Counted from the first letter of the stretch, positions 10,735 to 22,754 are shown. The stretch: 64,000 nt of DNA from Anagrus nilaparvatae (GCA_022575985.1 JAKSXM010000277.1:1116001-1180000); one strand, 5' to 3'. Numbers and translations are program-made. The notes: generated from the letters alone by a model not told the origin.

Positions 10735-11815
10735 TCATAAAAACTTCTGTGGATATTTTGATTTAACTCCTGTGGGTTTATGCAAAGTCTTAATGACCCA
10801 TCATCTTTTTCTCTTATTCCTAGATTGCTCACCTATGACTTTGGATATTTTACTTTCTCAATTATCCCTTCTTTTTCTAATTGGCTTAGTTGGTTTTAGT
10901 TTCTCTCTTGTATGTACAGCTACTCTTCTTGGAGGATATGCTGTTGGTTTCGCTTCTCTATTAATGGTTAGTTTGATTTTCTCTGGGAATCTTCCTGTTC
11001 CTGTAAAACATTCTTTCTATTGTTTGATAAATATTTCTATATCTTCATTTACCTTTTGAGTCTGTTTGACATTGTTGAACCTTTTGACGATTCCCAGTTC
11101 TTCACAAGACTCTAATCCCATGATTGGGATTTTGTACACTTTAGTTATTGCGAATTTGTGGTTGCTCCTCCGATTTTTGAAGTTGCATGGTATCTTAACT
11201 TCACCCAAGATTTTTATTTCAAATCCTTCGTATGCTGTTATTTTCTTTTTTGATTCTCTTATTTTACTATTATATTTGATTTTGTCGTATATTTTCTTTG
11301 GTATTACATTGACATCAGCACCAGTGTCAATTTTAAATTTAATCTTCTTGTCTTCTACTATTATTCTTTCTATCAAAGTATTCTTTTTCTTTAGGTTATT
11401 TTCTTTATCCATTAAATTTACCGTCAGTGTGTTGATAACGAAGTTTTCTCCACTTGATGTATCATCTTTTTCTGATAAGTCACTTGCGGATTCTGTGTTA
11501 TCGACTCTTCTACTGTTAGTATTACAGGCAACTGCATAGTGACCTACCTTATTGCATCTGTATTTCTTTGTATCCGTACCCGCCCTCTTCTGGTTTTGAT
11601 GTTCTTCTTGTTTCGCTTCTTTTCCTTTCATCGTTCGAATTATGTTGTCACGTATCATACTAATCTTCTAATGAGTCATAGCCACATGTTTTAACTAGTT
11701 TTTTCAATTCCTTAACGTAACTTTCAATGGATTCATCATCTTTTCTAATTCTATTAGCAATTCGGATTCAGCGATATACAAAACCTATAGAAAAGTTTTT
11801 CTAATTCTGGTTGTC
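10735..11815 (-). pseudogene. Ty3/gypsy gag-pol fragment: gag end, knuckle, protease, RT start
   Basis: Reading leftward: gag end (DDESIESYVKELKKLVKTCG, near 11750-11660), a knuckle (YRCNKVGHYAVAC; its usual first Cys is Lys here), then protease with the active-site line FKIDTGADVNVIPKKIY. Next comes the start of RT (FTGTGRFPEKIKLTI, then PPRRVAVHTREKLK) down to about 10735. The longest open piece is 11017-11658. Frameshifts near 11660 and 10870-10830 and several stops break it. It ends before the RT catalytic motifs. The order matches insect gypsy pol of the K02A2.6-like kind. Confidence 0.85.
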
Positions 11816-12431
11816 GAATTCTTAAACTCTTACACCGCATTCTGACTTGAGTTTAATATTAATTTGGTAGTAAATAGAGGGGTATTAGAGTTCAAAGAAA
11901 TTTTTTTTAAAATTCTTTTCAGCGAACAAATAACAAGGTTAAAAAATAAGGGGCGGATTTTTGGTGTCCTTTTTGGCCAATACTTAAAAATTCTAATTAT
12001 GCTTAACATTTTTATTTAAAAATTATTATTGAGCTCAATCAAATCAAAACTTTTAAAATCCCAAAAATAAAAAATTACTGAAACTCTTTTCTTGTTTTTT
12101 TTTTTAAATGATCAGCTTCGCTCTACCCGTCTTTGACGGTATCTAGTATATATATATATATATAGAATTTTTAACTGAAAAATTATCTACACTTATAAAT
12201 TCAAACATTTTACGATTTAATATTTCATTAGCTACCAGCAAAATTTATTGTTATAAGAGTTACTGTTGAGTTACTTGAACATCATTAGCTATTAAATTAA
12301 TAAAACAAATACTAAAAAATAGAAATTTAATAAATAAAATTATAAACTTATTTAAGCAACTAAAATTAAATCTGAAATAAAGAAACTACATAATTATTTC
12401 TTACCTTAAAGAATTATTCTTGTTTCAATAG
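11816..12431. other. AT-rich spacer
   Basis: No coding signal found. The last bases before 12432 form a T/C-rich tract ending in CAATAG, which reads as a splice acceptor for the exon that follows. A short (TA)n run sits near 12147-12164. Confidence 0.4.
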
Positions 12432-12724
12432 GTCACAACGTTTCGGGTATAGATGGAAATAGTACGGAAAATGATTCAGCTTATGGTCATGGAACATCTC
12501 AAACAGGAACAGGATGTTTTCGTAATCATGAGCACTTTCATTTAGGAAAAAGTCGAGTCAAGACTTCAAATTGTCTCAATAGTAGTCAAAATGATTTTTC
12601 AAATACACCTGATAGTCCTAATAGAAGACTTCTAGACTTTGCACAAAATATATCTAGTAACCAATCAGATTATCAAGATCAACTACCAGTTTATCAGCTC
12701 ACCCAATCTGATGTTAAATCTAAC
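12432..12724 (+). CDS. Putative internal protein-coding exon of unknown gene
   Basis: A 293-nt stretch with one fully open frame, although its surroundings are rich in stops. It is flanked by a plausible acceptor (TTTCAATAG before 12432) and an excellent donor (GTGAGT at 12725). The encoded ~97 residues begin HNVSGIDGNSTENDSAYG and end PVYQLTQSDVKSN. They are Asn/Ser/Gln-rich, polar and probably disordered, with a more ordered patch SPNRRLLDFAQNIS. I do not recognise the protein. It enters with two bases of a split codon and leaves in phase 0. No neighbouring exon could be found, so it may be a live exon of a long-intron gene or another decaying fragment. Confidence 0.45.
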
Positions 12725-13027
12725 GTGAGTTTTATTTTCAAATTTATATTAAAATTTATTATAATTTTTTTTTAATTCACTTCTTCAAAAAGAAAAACAC
12801 AAAGAAATAAAATTGAACAATGCAACGAGATAAGGAAGGAAATTTAGTATAAAAAACCATTCAAATTACCAAACAAAAATATAAAATAAATAAAAATGTC
12901 ATATTTGATAGGGATAAAAACTATTTTTATTTAATGTAAAAAACACATGTTTCAGCATTGATATTTTTTATTAAGTTTTTATACCATGGTTTAGCTGTAT
13001 TTAGCTGTATTTCATGGAATTGAAAAA

Positions 13028-13483
13028 ATTAGTTTTAATATATGAATTAAGGTTAGGTGCTACTTGGCGCGCGCGCGGCGTCAAACAAAACCGGCAAATT
13101 AGTTTACAGGAAAACGGGAAAAGATAATGAAAAATTTTTTTGCGATATAATAAATAAACTAAAAAAGTATGTAAAAAAATTTTTTTAAATTAATTTTTAT
13201 AATTTGTATGTGTTTAAATTTTATTTGCCAAAATTTTTTATCTTGGGTACCAGCAGCTCCTTTCGGTGAAAATACTTGAAGTTTAAATAAAATTTAAACA
13301 CATAAAAATTATAAAAATTAATAAAAAAAAATTTTTTACATACTTTATTAGTTCATTTATTATATCGCAAAAAATTTCTCCATTGTCTTTTCCCGTTTTC
13401 CTGTAAACTAATTTGCCGGTTTTGCTTGACGCCGCGCGCGCGCCAAGTAGTACCTTACCTTAATTCATATATTTAAACTAATT
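13028..13483. repeat. Palindromic MITE with GC-rich ends
   Basis: Arms 13028-13235 and 13270-13483 are inverted copies. Near the ends they share AATTAAGGTTAGGTGCTACT / AGTAGTACCTTACCTTAATT and an unusual CGCGCGCGCGGCG tract, in an otherwise AT-rich setting. Both arms also share CCGGCAAATTAGTTTACAGG and its complement. The loop is about 40 bp around GGTACCAGCAGCTCC. No protein is encoded. This is a foldback element or a non-autonomous DNA transposon. Confidence 0.75.
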
Positions 13484-13763
13484 TATGCAATACCATTAAA
13501 TACTAATAATATAATAAAAGAAAATCTTAAAGGAATCTTTCTGATTTTTTTCTTTTATAGAAGTGTTGTTGTCTACTTATACGTCTCGCGATATACTTAT
13601 TTTACAATTTTATTATTACATACATATGATCTTTTAAAACATAGTAAATTTTTTTTTTTATTTAAGTAGATTATTGTGCAGCATTGTCCAAAATTTAGAA
13701 TTACATATTGTTTACAAAAAAGATGCGTGAGCGCTTTGTTTAAACCTAATAAATACAAGATCA

Positions 13764-14100
13764 CTTGATGGCTCTGTTGGTAGCGTCTTGGCTCGGTAAC
13801 CAAAGGGTCCCAGGTTTGAATCCCATTATTGACAAAAACAATTTCAAGATTATTTTTCTGAAAAGATTAAATTCTTGAAACTATTTATCACCAATGCTTA
13901 GCACTAGGAATCTAAAAATTGTAGGGATGAAATCTGACATTTTTAGATAACGCAGTCCGGGTACTTCAAAGAGCACTTTAGGCCGGCTTCGGGACAGGAG
14001 AAATTGCGAATCTCTGAAGCCATAGGTATACACGCATTACACAAAATATGTACTTCGCACACACTAAGGAGCTACCTTATAAAAAACTTTATCAACAACT
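13764..14100 (+). mobile_element. Possible tRNA-headed SINE
   Basis: 13764-13832 resembles a tRNA head: A-box-like TGGCTCTGTTGGTAGCGTC, anticodon-like stem TTGG..CCAA, and B box GGTTTGAATCC (one change from the GGTTCGAATCC consensus). A non-tRNA body with GC-richer patches follows (AACGCAGTCCGGGTACTTC and GCCGGCTTCGGGACAGG) to roughly 14100. No tail or target duplication was identified. Confidence 0.45.
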
Positions 14101-14480
14101 GTAAATCATTTATCAGATTAAAAAAACTACATTACAAAGACACACTGCGATAGATATAAATGTATATATATAATATAAATGTTATATCTGTGTTGCCAAC
14201 ACAAGTACTAGTAAGAACAAGTTATTCTACGATATTAATATTTGTTATTTTATTTTAATTTTGTATAGGGTAATGTATACAATTTGTGACTGACAATTTC
14301 TGTCACTGCCCCATCATCTATTCAATAATAGTATTGAAACAGGCGCAAGTGAAAGCTATTTCGCGCTTATTTACATGTTCGTAGATCTATTTCCGCTCCA
14401 ACTCTAGCAGATCAATAGGAAGGATACTAACTACCACCTGGATAGTCGCCAGCGATACCCGTATATTAAGCGCTGGAAAA

Positions 14481-15742
14481 GTGCTGCGCGTCTTTGTACA
14501 AAGCAAATTTTTTGTCTATTCTTCTTAATTCGGGCAGCGTCCGCCCAAATTTTCGATCCGTCAAGCAGAACAGAGCTCACCTTTATTACTTAACCGGGAT
14601 TACTTTAACTGTTGCAACTCCGCTGGTATCCTATCTGTTCCCGGTGCCTTGCAGTTTATTATGCCTTTGATTTCCTTGACCATCTTGGCCTTGCTGAATA
14701 GCGGCACTTCGTACCTGAGTATATTCTCTTCCAGGTGCTCTTGGCTGCTCCGGGAAGTGCTCACCAATCATCTTTTCAGTCGTTTTTAAATTGTATAAAA
14801 TTACATATGGGATATAATTTCTCTTTTGTTGTATAAAATGCTTCAAAGAATTATATAAATATCACATGTGTAGAAATAAATAATTCCTGTAAAACATATA
14901 ATCACTGTTAAAATTAATTTATATAAATTAATTGCACATTTTTTTATCTTACCACTAGTCAAATTTAAGTTCAAAAACATTCTTATATAAGAATTTTCCT
15001 AATTCCGTGGTGCAAAAGTATATTATGAGTACAATTAATAAAATACTGACATATTGCAAAAAGAAATTAATAAACAATAAAATTTACAACTTATTAAGCA
15101 TACCAAAAAACTATTGAATATTGAGCATTTACAGCACGCGCGTGCTTGCAGCCGAACTCATGAACGGCAGAAAGCGTACGTTATATAACCACATCAATCT
15201 TATTATCTAAACGTGCTTCTTTATTGCATAAAATTTCTTACTTCTATTCTTTCTTATTTTCGCCAAAAATATATTTATAAAAAGTTTCCTCAAAATTTTG
15301 AAGAAAAAATATAATTCGGTTTTTTATTTACAGCACTTTAAATTTACAAAGTGAATTTTTCCAATTTTTGGCTTTTCGAGGGAAAATTTTGAAAAAATAA
15401 TGGCAAGACCGAATTTCTGAGAAAATTTTACACAAAGTCTTATTCAAATCCCTCTTTTTTCATAATTTTTTAGCATATCTAGAAGAGGTAGGTTATAAAA
15501 AAGAACGGCCAGCTTTGAGCTTTTTTTAAAAAGCGCCCGCGCGTTTATTTCAAAATTAACTTTTTCTATTTCAGGTAAGTATAGAATAAAAGAATTCTTT
15601 GAAATCTCGACACCCCAACGCATGTCAGGTTGGCGCTCATTCAAGGGACCCATGATATTCGTAATTTTTTTGGAAATTTGGGCGGACGCTGACCGAATTA
15701 AGAAGATAAGACATAAAATCTGCTCTGAACAAAGACAGGCAC
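14481..15742. mobile_element. Region bounded by ~70-bp imperfect inverted repeats
   Basis: The left end (14481-14553, including CTTCTTAATTCGGGCAGCG then TCCGCCCAAAT) is the inverted counterpart of the right end (15674-15742, ATTTGGGCGGACGCTGACCG then AATTAAGAAGAT). The interior holds a LINE RT scrap near the left end and otherwise non-coding AT-rich sequence. This could be a DNA element carrying a nested LINE fragment, or two inverted copies of one repeat. Confidence 0.55.
14583..14765 (-). pseudogene. Non-LTR retrotransposon RT fragment
   Basis: On the minus strand the frame reads EENILRYEVPLFSKAKMVKE and then IKGIINCKAPGTDRIPAELQ. The KAPGTDRIPAEL line is the first conserved block of LINE reverse transcriptases (usually KAPGPDGIPAEL). 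Only about 60 residues survive, with no catalytic YxDD motif, so this is a relic. Confidence 0.65.
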
Positions 15743-16399
15743 CCTAGTCTAAAATACATTGAACAATTGTATTACCCGAAATCTTATAACTTTTTTATCA
15801 AAAACTATACTTAAAAAATAATAAAATATTGTCGTAAAAATAACGTCCCGCAAGAATCACTTATATAAGATGCTTGAAAAAATAAAATTATTTATAATTA
15901 TTTAACAATGAAGGAGTTTGCAAATTTAAAAATTCAAAAACTGGCCCATTCACAGACACGCTTCCAAATGATAATTTTTTTCTCAATCATTTATTATATA
16001 TATTTTTCTTTTACAAATAATACTGTGACTTAAAAGCAGGTATCTAGAAAGGTCAAAAATGCAATCGTATTATTCATTATGGGTATATTCGGAAATGGTA
16101 TAATTGAAATATGGAAGGTTGGTACGATTAAACTAGAAAGAAAACGTATATTCTGTGTATTTGTCCATTTCAATTTTATCGAAAATTTAATTGTCAACTG
16201 CCTCGCCACCAAACTGTCAGGCGAGTACGGGTGGAAATAAAAAAAGTAAAATTCTTGCAGAATAAATTAAAGCATCGTTACATGAGAAATGTGCGCCTTT
16301 TTTTTTGTCATCTGATTATATTTTGAAGGTTACAATTGATCATTAAGCATAAAAGTTGGAAGTTTTATTTGCATAATTATTAATTAATAGTTAGCTTCG

Positions 16400-16735
16400 A
16401 TTAATTAATTAAAAAATTAAATATGAACAATTTTAATAAGGTATGTAAATGTTTTAAATTATGAAATATTTGTGTTGTGTATAAGGATAAAATAATTACA
16501 CTTTGTTTATTTATAACGAAATAATTTAATAAAATCAATAACTAAATCAATACATAATAATAATATTAGTCGATAAAGCATTATACGCGTCAATGACTTT
16601 TTGAGTATACATATACGACTGACTGGGGATAGTATAGTATAAGAATAGGAGAAAAGGGAATAGACGAGAATGACTTGCGCATCTATTAATAATGCCCAAA
16701 TGTAAAAACAATGGAAGGGATTCTCATACATAACA
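16400..16735 (-). repeat. Gypsy 3' LTR, start defined, end uncertain
   Basis: In the element's orientation pol is followed by a purine tract GCAAGGGAGGAAA (polypurine tract, near 16736-16750) and then TGTTATGTATGAGAATCC, a good LTR start at 16735. The LTR runs leftward through TATA-like and ATAAATAAACAAA (poly(A)-signal-like, near 16500) sequence. I cannot fix its outer edge because no second copy is present. Confidence 0.6.
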
Positions 16736-16821
16736 TTTCCTCCCTTGCATAAAAGTTAAGAAAATACAATTTTTTCTTTTTAATTACACATGATAAGAGA
16801 TTAATAGTAGGTCTTCCTTCT

Positions 16822-18530
16822 TGTATTGGCATTTAGCCTATTTGGATAACGACGTTGCCTTGTTGAGCGACAAACGACTTGTTCTTCTGGCTCGACTATT
16901 AGATGATTATCATCCTGTTCGTTTACTTGTAGATTTTGTTCATCTGCTTGATGTGCCACGTTATTGGCGACCTCCATTTAGTTTTCTGGTGGATTCTTAT
17001 TTTCTGGATATTGAGGAGTAGCGTCAAAGAAGCGAACTTTCCTCTTCACGTTGTTTGTGGATGGAGTTGACTCAGTTTCTGGTTCAGAGCAGGTTTTTGA
17101 TTTTTCTTTTGGTTCAATAGCTCGTATATGGTCTACGTGTCTTTTGTACCGTTTTGCATTGTACAGGATCTCATAATGGAGATCCCCCAGTTTTGTGATG
17201 ATTTTACCTTGAACCCATTTGTCCATGCGGACATTACCAGACATGAAATATACAGTCTGTAGAGCTTCGAATTCTCTAAAAGTTGGTTCAAACGAGGCAC
17301 TTTGTTTTTGTTCCATTTTGGTGTATAAGTCACTTGGTTGTACAAGGTCGAGGCGTGTCCGAATGTTAAGACCCAAGAATAGTTGCGCAGAAAATAGTTC
17401 TGTCGTCAAGTGTGGCGGTTTCCTATAGTGCTGTAGGTACATGTTAAGCTTGCTGCTGATATCGCTAGATTAGCACGACAAAGTCATTAATGCATCCTTG
17501 ACGGATCCCACACTTCTTTCAGCTTGCTCATTTGTAGATGGGTGGTACGGTGCTGTCAGCCTATGATATTTGACTCCTGAAGATTTGAGAAAATCTTTAA
17601 ATTCTTCAGTAACAAACTGCCTTCCATTGTCTGAGCCGATTGTTATTGGAACTCCGTACCTTGGAAATAAGTTGTCGTGTATGTCGATCGTAGCCTTGGA
17701 AGTTATTGACTTTGTGATAGCCACCTCGAGCCATTTGCTGTATGCATCTACGATGATTAATAGCATTGATCCAGCTACAGGTCTAGCGTAATCTATGTGG
17801 ATACGTTCCCATGGAGCCTTTGGATACTCTCAGTGATGGGTTCTGGGAGTTCTAAACTTCGGTGGAGCGTGTGCGTTTTTGGCACAATTTGTACAAGATC
17901 TGGCTGTGGCTTCGATATCATTGTCTATACCTGGCCTGTAAACAAAAGAACGGGCAATACCTTTCATTTTTACGATTTCAAGATGCGCTGCATCGAGTTC
18001 ATCTAAGACTTGCTTGCGAAATAGTTTTGGTATAACTACTTTGTGTTAAAATAGGAAACAACCCGCAGATAGTGTGTATTTAGCCTCTGGTGACTTGTAA
18101 CCATGACGTTCCAAGGATTGGCCAGATTCAAGAAGTTTTATAAGTTTTCCTTGATCTGCGTCTTTTCTTGTTTTAGCAGCGATTTCTTCGACATTTAGAG
18201 GTAGCTGTTGGATTTGATGAAGTGTAAAAATTTCGAACTGATCTCTATCCATTTTTTCCTCCTCCTTGTGGACAGATAGCCTGTGTATACTGGTTGTCGA
18301 GTTATTTGGCAGAGGTAGGCGAGACAGGTAAATAATCTGCATTTATATTTTCTTTTGACTTTTTATTGGACGTCAAAATTGAAGTTGGACATAAAGTCTG
18401 CGTAATTTGCCATTCTGCTAATACATAAAGTTGGCAACAATTTTTTTGGATGAAAAAATTGTGAAAGTGGCTTGTTATCAGTAATTAGCTTAAAATGACG
18501 TGCGAACAAGTAGTAGAAAAATTTTTAAAT
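16822..18530 (-). pseudogene. Ty3/gypsy pol C-terminal part: RNase H end, H2C2 finger, integrase
   Basis: Minus strand. Near 18525-18350 the RNase H end is recognisable (YLFARHFKLITDNKPL, later NADYLSRLPL). One frame then runs 18342-16978: an integrase zinc-binding part with HLEIVKMKG and CTNC, and the integrase core with its acidic residues in VDAYSKW, GSDNGRQF and STNEQAERSV, followed by a K02A2.6-like C-terminal tail (MDKWVQGKIITKLGDLHYEI). In-frame stops at about 18046, 17830 and 17470 inactivate it. The purine tract and LTR follow directly on the left. The 5' end is cut at about 18530, next to the Cdt1 remnant. Confidence 0.9.
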
Positions 18531-18689
18531 GCCCCAGACGTTCATTAATTATTTAATTATGGATTTGACAAAAGCTTAAGAGATCTAGAAGGCTTTTTTG
18601 GGTATAGGAGAAGGACTTAGAGTAAATTAGATAACCGACAAACTGAAATCCGTGATTCATTATTTAAAAATAATAATCATTGAGATAGC

Positions 18690-19985
18690 ATAAGTCCGAT
18701 TTGTGCAATTCTTAAATTAGGATTACTTAGTCAAAAATTAGATGAAAAACTTACGGTAAAACTAAAAAATTTTGAAGAAAAAATATTAAAAATAAAAAAA
18801 TTTGACAATTTAGAACTAGAAAGTCCAGTAAGCCCTCAGAAGAATTATCAATCACCAAGTAAAATTTTCACACCTAACAAAAATACCTACATTTCTCAAA
18901 AAGCTAGTTCTCAACGTAAGTTACTTTTATCACCTAAACAAATTCCAGCCAGTTCAGTTAAATACAGTCCAATAAAGGCTCTAGCTTACCAACGTTATCA
19001 GTCATTATTAACATCTGACAAAAAAAAATTGAATTGTATCCAGAAACATACAGTTTTTCATTAAGAAAAAATAAGAAGCTTTGCAAGTTTTCAATTTGAA
19101 AAATATAAGTTACTTATTTTACCTTTATTATTATCTAATTCTGAAACCAGCGGATGAATTGCTCCAGATGCAAATAATGTTTTAAAATCAGCATTTACAA
19201 CAAATATGAGTTCAAACGTAGTATTAGAAAGACGACAAAATTTTAATGACAACATTATTGATATAGTTTAAAATCAACACGAGCAATTGCTATTAAGTAT
19301 GGATCCACCTGTTCGTTTAACCAAAGAAAAAATTTGTAGATGGCATCCATAATTTCCTATTGAAACTTTGATAATTGAAAAAATTGAAAAGATATTAAAA
19401 AATCTGAGTTGCCAACTCCACCAAATCAAGAAAAAAGTATGTCTGCTCAAAGTGTATTGAAGAAAGCTAAAGAATTACAAAATGAAAAGTCTCCATTTAA
19501 TACAGGTAAAAAGTATTTTAAAAATTGTGTACAAATTTTTTTCAAAATTTAATTAAAAAATATAATTTCATATTACAAAATCAGAAGATGTCAAAAAAAT
19601 TAACGCATCAATTGTGGACACACTACCGCCAACTCCAACAAGTAATAAAATACCTGCGAATTCTGGATTCTTAAAAGGAATTCCTCCAGCATTATGAGAA
19701 AAAGTACGTAACAGACCATTAGCAGCTAAAGCATTAGAACTAGTAACAAGATAAGCGGAATCAAAAAAAGATGCACTTATACCTTCTCGACTTCCTGGGC
19801 TCGCTAAACAATTAAGAAATATATTAGTTAGTGAAAACAAGAATGTTCTGCAAATGGATTTTATAATTGAAAAATTAAACAATTCTTATGGCATTAAATA
19901 ATCATCTAAAGAATATTGAAAAATTATGATATGTCAAAAGTTGATCAGAAGATTAGAAGCTATAGCTAATGAAAAAGATGCATAA
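18690..19985 (+). pseudogene. Cdt1: Cdt1 (double-parked) replication-licensing factor pseudogene
   Basis: Cdt1 loads the MCM helicase at replication origins and is held in check by geminin. Pieces in the expected order: linker KKFDNLELESPVSPQKNYQS (18808 on), SSVKYSPIKALAYQRYQSLL at the start of the central domain, LYPETYSFSLRKNKKL, then ERRQNFND, MDPPVRLTKEKICRWHP, LPTPP, and the C-terminal winged helix (LPGLAKQLRNILVSENKNVL, IIEKLNNSYGIK), ending RRLEAIANEKDA. Roughly 60-70 residues of the geminin/MCM-binding domain are missing after LTSDKKK, and part of the last domain is missing near 19920. Stops and frameshifts abound. An apparent intron (about 19506-19586, GTAAAAAG...AATCAG) is retained, so it is not a retrocopy. 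The identification is strong and the gene is dead. Confidence 0.9.
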
Positions 19986-22280
19986 AATACATTGACACTT
20001 ATGAACTTTTTTGTATACTAACACCAAAAAATAATTATTTATATGAATACAGAAAAATATAACTTTAATATAAGAAAAAGAGAAAATTTTTATGCTAAAG
20101 AGATATTTTATTTAATTTTATAATTTAAAGGTATAACTTTTTAATAGAAATTATTATCTCAAATTTAACTATAAAATTATAAGTACAATATACGGTAATG
20201 AATGATAAAAAGAATTACTTTATGGAAAAATTCGAATAAATACTATCATTTAACTTGTGATAGCCATGCTAGATATATTTAATGTTATTGAATTTTCTTG
20301 TATTTTTCTTTTCAACGATATACTGTGATTGTTGTCTGTACTGGTGTTATTTCAAAGCTCACCATTAGAATGTTGAAAAAAATGGGTCAGTTAAAAATAA
20401 ATTTTCATGTTCACTTTGTGATATTCTCCATTTGGGCCATCGGATGAATTTGAATCTTCATAAATTGAATAGCTATCTTTTTTGTAGAAGCATCAATATG
20501 CTATTTTTTTGAATTTATTGTTGTAATAATGAAGATTCAAATTCATCGGTTGACCTTTGTGGTAAGTATTTTTTTTTTGAACTGACATATACCGACGTAG
20601 GGTATCCCAAGGAGGCTTAAGCCTGTGCTGGGGCAGTTGCGGAGCAGCCGACTTTAAGATGTTAACTGAACTTGTATTCACCCGAACACTGTCAATGAAA
20701 TATTTCAATAGTAAACCTATCATGAACTAATACCCATAAAAAAAATAAATCTTTCTAAATAATTGTCAGGTTATTGTAGGTGAAATTACCAGACATTTTA
20801 AAAACGCTTATACTTACAAAAATAAGTATATTTATTATTTATCTCGTATAAGGTTTCGCCAAATAATTAAGTATTTAAAATAAAAAAATTGTTCAAAAAA
20901 TATATTTTAATATAATTATAAAAATAAAAAAATTAAATTCTTTTTTTAAATATTTTTTTAAACATTTTTATTATTATTATTATTGTCTTTATTTGTTTTA
21001 AAATAAAATACAGTAACACTTTTTTACAATTAGTTAATAAATATATAAATAGTAATGAATAAAATAAGAGAAAATGATTTTTTTTTTTTAGAAATAATTA
21101 ACAATATCAATAATTATGAGCAATTATACTAGAAAAAAGATTTGGTTTAAATAATTTGGTTTAGCAACAATCAGTAGTCAACAAATATGATAAATTATTG
21201 GTCAATCTTAGGTATACTCAGTTAGTAGTTAGTAAAATACATACTTATATAAATTCCAACTAGTAGTAAGTAGGAAAATCAATATTGACACTATATTTGT
21301 ATGTTATGATGTTTGGTCCTTCAAAACGGTAAGACTAAACTATGTGAAACATTATCGCCTGGGATGTTGTGTGACTCAAGTGGTGTTTATCGCAGCCGTC
21401 GTTTCTGCCGTTAGTTTATATATAAACCAGTCGGCTCTTCGCATAATAAGCACTGAAATTTATAGATAAATAATACTATTATATTAAAGCACAGATAAAA
21501 AGTTTAGTATAATAAATAAATATGGAAGAAGAGAGGACAATTATTTATATAATAGCAGGATGTTCCTGTTTTTGTATCTGACAAACAAAAGAAATCGGCT
21601 GCTGAAGGTATATATTTTCATTTAATGCTTTATTTTACATTTCTTTGCAAATAATATAATTAGTACACGTTTACAATGTACAATTGTAATTAATTTAAAC
21701 TTAAATTAAAAAAAAATCTAAGTTTTGTATTTTAAATGCTCTTTTTTAGTTTTTTTAAAATTCCCCATAAGAGCCTGTGTTAATTTGTTTTTTATTTATT
21801 TATTTTCTCAAAAACTATTCGGTCAATTATAAAAAAAAAAAATACGTGTAAAATTAAATTATATTTACTTTACTTTCTCCAAGTTTCAGCTTTTTTTTGC
21901 ATTTTACCCCGGACATACGTAAGACCTTAATTGAGTTAAAATTATTTTTTCTCGGGAAAAAAATACCTTCAAATTTAATTTATAAAATTCTTCTGTGAAC
22001 CATTCCATGTTAGGTTTTTTTTTTTAAAAGGGGGTATATGTAAATAAAATTTAATTTAATCGTATAATAAACAGTGATATAATTGCAGAATCGTCCCTCT
22101 GACGTGTTCAAATTATAGAACTTTGCTTTGCAAAATAATAAATATTTAAAAATATAATAATTAACATAAACTGAACTTTTTTTCTATGTTTTTTTTTTTA
22201 AGTTAATGAATAATTAATATTTCTTTAGGATATTATTGATCAATAATGGAACCAAATTTTTTTGTTATTAATAAAAAACA
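19986..22280. other. AT-rich spacer; small hairpin and promoter-like stretch
   Basis: Inverted copies of GGATGAATTTGAATCTTCAT (20441-20460) and ATGAAGATTCAAATTCATC (20529-20547) form a hairpin with a ~70-bp loop. 20590-20660 is GC-richer (AGGAGGCTTAAGCCTGTGCT) and unidentified. At 21395-21470 a TATATATAAACC box precedes GC-richer sequence, and 21523 opens with ATGGAAGAAGAGAGGAC; the frame breaks within 25 codons. A promoter is possible but unproven. The remainder shows no feature. Confidence 0.35.
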
Positions 22281-22289
22281 ATTTTTATT

Positions 22290-22330
22290 GTATCAACGTT
22301 TCGATTACATTAAGTAATCCTTATCAAGAT
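22290..22330 (-). ncRNA. Degenerate hammerhead-ribozyme-like motif downstream of the Penelope element
   Basis: The minus strand reads TTGATAAG, then a perfect hairpin GATTAC-TTAAT-GTAATC, then GAAAC. That is the order of the hammerhead core (CUGAUGA, stem II, GAAA). Two core bases differ, but as C3 to U and G8 to A, which keeps the 3-8 pair. Penelope-like elements are known to carry minimal hammerheads in their terminal repeats, and this lies 3' of one. Stem I and stem III are weak, so activity is doubtful. Confidence 0.35.
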
Positions 22331-22754
22331 TCTACAAAAAAATTTTTTTAAAAATTAAAAATCTATCATAAATATTATTATTAATATAAACCTTACCAAA
22401 AAAATTTATTTTTTAAAACATAACCTCAAATTAACAAATCCTTAACATAATAACATTTACATAAACTTTTAACTTTTTTTAACCATAAATTCATTAAATA
22501 TTTTTTAATATTTGTTTTTAATTTTACTTTCTTTTTGTGTGTGATTATTAAATTTAATTCATTTAACATTTTTTTACTAAAAATAAATGTTAAAATTTGT
22601 CATGCTTCTATTGTTTACAAAATGTCAACACACACTGTACAATTCTATATCAATAACTTATGTATAATATTTACAGCTGTTTATTATATAATATACACTA
22701 ACACAAGAACACAAAGTAACTTATCATCATTTATATACACGGTGATATTATTGC

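Larger units (their letters stand above)
14101..16400. other. Mostly non-coding spacer around the inverted-repeat region
   Basis: Outside the inverted ends and the LINE scrap I see no gene. A GC-rich spot (CAGCACGCGCGTGCTTGCAG, near 15132) and one at 15530-15545 (GCGCCCGCGCGTTT) stand out from the AT-rich background. 15743-16400 is plain AT-rich sequence. Confidence 0.35.

Noticed and set aside
19568..19882. Minus-strand 104-codon frame
   Set aside because: It runs antisense to the C-terminal domain of the Cdt1 remnant, whose identity is clear on the plus strand.
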